Origin: Rhodoferax sp.
GTDB lineage: Bacteria; Pseudomonadota; Gammaproteobacteria; Burkholderiales; Burkholderiaceae_C
Reading direction: 5' to 3'
Length of the DNA: 35,975 nucleotides
NCBI GenBank assembly: GCA_003133245.1
Contig: PKWM01000035.1
Coordinates: forward strand, 1 to 35,975
Shown: piece by piece, positions 34,762 to 35,975 of the stretch
Numbering within the stretch: position 1 is the first letter of the stretch
How the letters are laid out: each line of letters opens with the position of its first letter
Notes under the pieces: generated by a model
What the model saw: only the letters and a program-made list of their open reading frames with translations
What the model was told of the DNA's origin: nothing
The model's database searches: none
Program-made: the position numbers and the translations under genes

Positions 34762-35370
34762 TCATGTCTTCTCTATCTGCGAAAAATCAAGCTCCACCGG
34801 TGTGGCCCGACCAAAAATCGTGACTGCCACCCGCACCTTGCTTTTTTCGTAGTTAACGTCTTCTACTGAGCCGTTGAAATCGGTAAAAGGACCTTCTTTG
34901 ACGCGCACAAACTCGCCCACTACAAATTCAACCTTATGCCGTGGCTTGTCTGTGCCCTCCTGCATCTGGTTGACAATCTTCATGACTTCGGCTTCAGAGA
35001 TGGGAGACGGCCTGGTCTTGGCACCCCCGACGAAACCAGTGACCTTGTTAGTGTGCTTGATCAAATGCCAGGTATCGTCGTCCATGATCATTTCGACCAA
35101 TACATACCCCGGAAAGAATTTACGTTCGGTGGTTTTGCGCTGGCCGTTCTTGATCTCAACCACTTCCTCCATCGGCACCAGGATGCGTCCAAACTTATCC
35201 TGCATACCAGCGCGCTTGATACGCTCGGCAATATTGCGTTCCACCGTTTTTTCCATACCGGAATAAGCATGGACGACGTACCAGCGCAAATCGGGATTGG
35301 TGGGCGCCGCCGAGAGCACCTGCACCGCTGCCGACATTTCACCTGCCTTGGCCGCTACAACATCATTCAT
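34762..35370 (-). CDS. nusG: Transcription elongation/antitermination factor NusG
   Basis: Binds the RNA polymerase clamp, suppresses pausing and links to Rho or ribosomal S10. About 202 residues from ATG 35370: the NGN domain runs from [19 protein letters not shown] to [10 protein letters not shown] and GFVGG, then the C-terminal KOW domain is [33 protein letters not shown]. The ATG overlaps the secE TAA (TAATG). A GTG four codons earlier (35382) is open but lies inside secE. The first 25 residues are longer than in E. coli, which is common in Burkholderiales. Confidence 0.97.
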   Translation of the reverse strand: MNDVVAAKAGEMSAAVQVLSAAPTNPDLRWYVVHAYSGMEKTVERNIAERIKRAGMQDKFGRILVPMEEVVEIKNGQRKTTERKFFPGYVLVEMIMDDDTWHLIKHTNKVTGFVGGAKTRPSPISEAEVMKIVNQMQEGTDKPRHKVEFVVGEFVRVKEGPFTDFNGSVEDVNYEKSKVRVAVTIFGRATPVELDFSQIEKT

Positions 35371-35753
35371 TATTTTTTCCACCCCAGAATCAGGTCATAA
35401 AACAGCCACTCGAGTGTTTTGTCAGTCAACCATAAAAACAAGGCCATGATCAACGCAAATCCAAATACATAGGCCGTCATCTGGATCGCTTCCTTGCGCG
35501 CAGGCCAGACGACCTTTTTTAGTTCACGCCAGGCATCACGGCCGAATGCATAAAGCGCCTTGCCCGGCTCGGACAGGAAAAAAACCACAATCGCCAGCGT
35601 CAAACCCAGCAGCAAAGCGCCCCACTGGACGAGTTGGCCCTGTTTGCCAAACAAATAGAAGGCTGTCAGTGCCGCCACAACCAGGGCGGCAGCCGCGGCA
35701 AGTTTGGCTTTATCGGCGCCGGTATTAACAGTTTCTACTTGTGTGGTGGCCAT
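35370..35753 (-). CDS. secE: Preprotein translocase subunit SecE
   Basis: Essential membrane subunit of SecYEG; 127 residues with three predicted helices, as in E. coli (about residues 17-35, 43-62 and 92-112). The conserved cytoplasmic amphipathic stretch [19 protein letters not shown] precedes the last helix. It is followed by nusG with a one-base overlap and preceded by tRNA-Trp at 111 bases, the standard order. Confidence 0.97.
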   Translation of the reverse strand: MATTQVETVNTGADKAKLAAAAALVVAALTAFYLFGKQGQLVQWGALLLGLTLAIVVFFLSEPGKALYAFGRDAWRELKKVVWPARKEAIQMTAYVFGFALIMALFLWLTDKTLEWLFYDLILGWKK

Positions 35754-35864
35754 TTTTCTCGATCTCGCGCATTTTCTATTTCAAATCAAATTCAGTCATC
35801 TTGAGACACTCAAGCCCACCATTTTCATAGCGGGCTTTGGCTCCACCTAAACTCCATCATCAGG

Positions 35865-35940
35865 TGGCAGGGGCGGAAGGAATCGAACCATCAACCTTCG
35901 GTTTTGGAGACCGACGCTCTGCCAATTGAGCTACGCCCCT
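35865..35940 (-). tRNA. tRNA-Trp (CCA)
   Basis: A 76-nt minus-strand tRNA: acceptor AGGGGCG with CGCCCCT, D-arm GCTCAATTGGCAGAGC, anticodon arm TCGGT-CTCCAAA-ACCGA with anticodon CCA, T-loop TTCGATT, discriminator G and encoded CCA. It stands between tuf and secE, its usual place. Confidence 0.97.
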
Positions 35941-35951
35941 ATTGGGAAAAA

Positions 35952-35975
35952 TCAGGCAATAATCTTGGCCACCAC
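35952..35975 (-). CDS. tuf: Elongation factor Tu, last seven codons (runs off the window)
   Basis: The minus strand reads VVAKIIA and then TGA (35954-35952), the typical C-terminus of EF-Tu, 11 bases upstream of tRNA-Trp. The tuf-trpT-secE-nusG order supports it. Only 24 bases are present, so the call rests on this short match and context. Confidence 0.8.
   Translation of the reverse strand: MVAKIIA

Overview
The window reads as a chromosomal segment of a betaproteobacterium, order Burkholderiales, most likely family Comamonadaceae (Rhodoferax/Polaromonas-like). The evidence is gene order and protein character: tuf-tRNA-Trp-secE-nusG-rplK-rplA-rplJ-rplL-rpoB-rpoC, then rsmB-DUF4390-ntrY-ntrX with an NtrX-type regulator that lacks the AAA+ domain, and tig-clpP-clpX-lon. 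No database search was possible, so genus-level placement is inference. Almost every gene is on the minus strand, so the biological order runs from high to low coordinates.

From right to left: 35952-35975 is the last few codons of tuf; 34762-35940 holds tRNA-Trp, secE and nusG; 23559-34496 holds the L11-L1-L10-L7/L12-beta-beta' transcription/translation operon. This operon has three hairpins between rplL and rpoB, a TTG-started rplJ behind a 244-nt leader, and a terminator after rpoC. 18491-23412 holds rsmB, a DUF4390 secreted protein, and the NtrY/NtrX two-component pair, followed by tRNA-Phe and its terminator.

The stretch 11.1-18.3 kb is accessory. A plus-strand, visibly GC-richer pair of genes encodes a heterodimeric ABC exporter behind an operator-like repeat. 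A minus-strand radical SAM protein and a thioesterase follow, then a plus-strand YghU-type glutathione transferase and a 27-codon remnant of a second glutathione transferase. 5104-10891 is the proteostasis cluster tig-clpP-clpX plus lon, with a candidate heat-shock promoter before lon. tRNA-Gly and tRNA-Cys follow with a strong terminator.

1-4582 is an exopolysaccharide nucleotide-sugar cluster: a MarR-type EPS regulator, manC, fcl and gmd, which together make GDP-mannose and GDP-L-fucose. It is interrupted between fcl and gmd by a REP-like palindrome, a truncated BRO-N gene, and a zeta-toxin/putative antitoxin pair whose toxin gene overlaps gmd by four bases.

The structures not explained by ordinary annotation are mostly small and non-coding. 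They include a dispersed inverted-repeat family with GGGACAGA/TCTGTCCC ends (three full copies and one half copy), the REP-like pair covering the fcl stop codon, a duplicated Shine-Dalgarno segment before tig, and the toxin-gmd coupling. No CRISPR array, transposase, phage module or clearly novel multi-gene defence system was seen.
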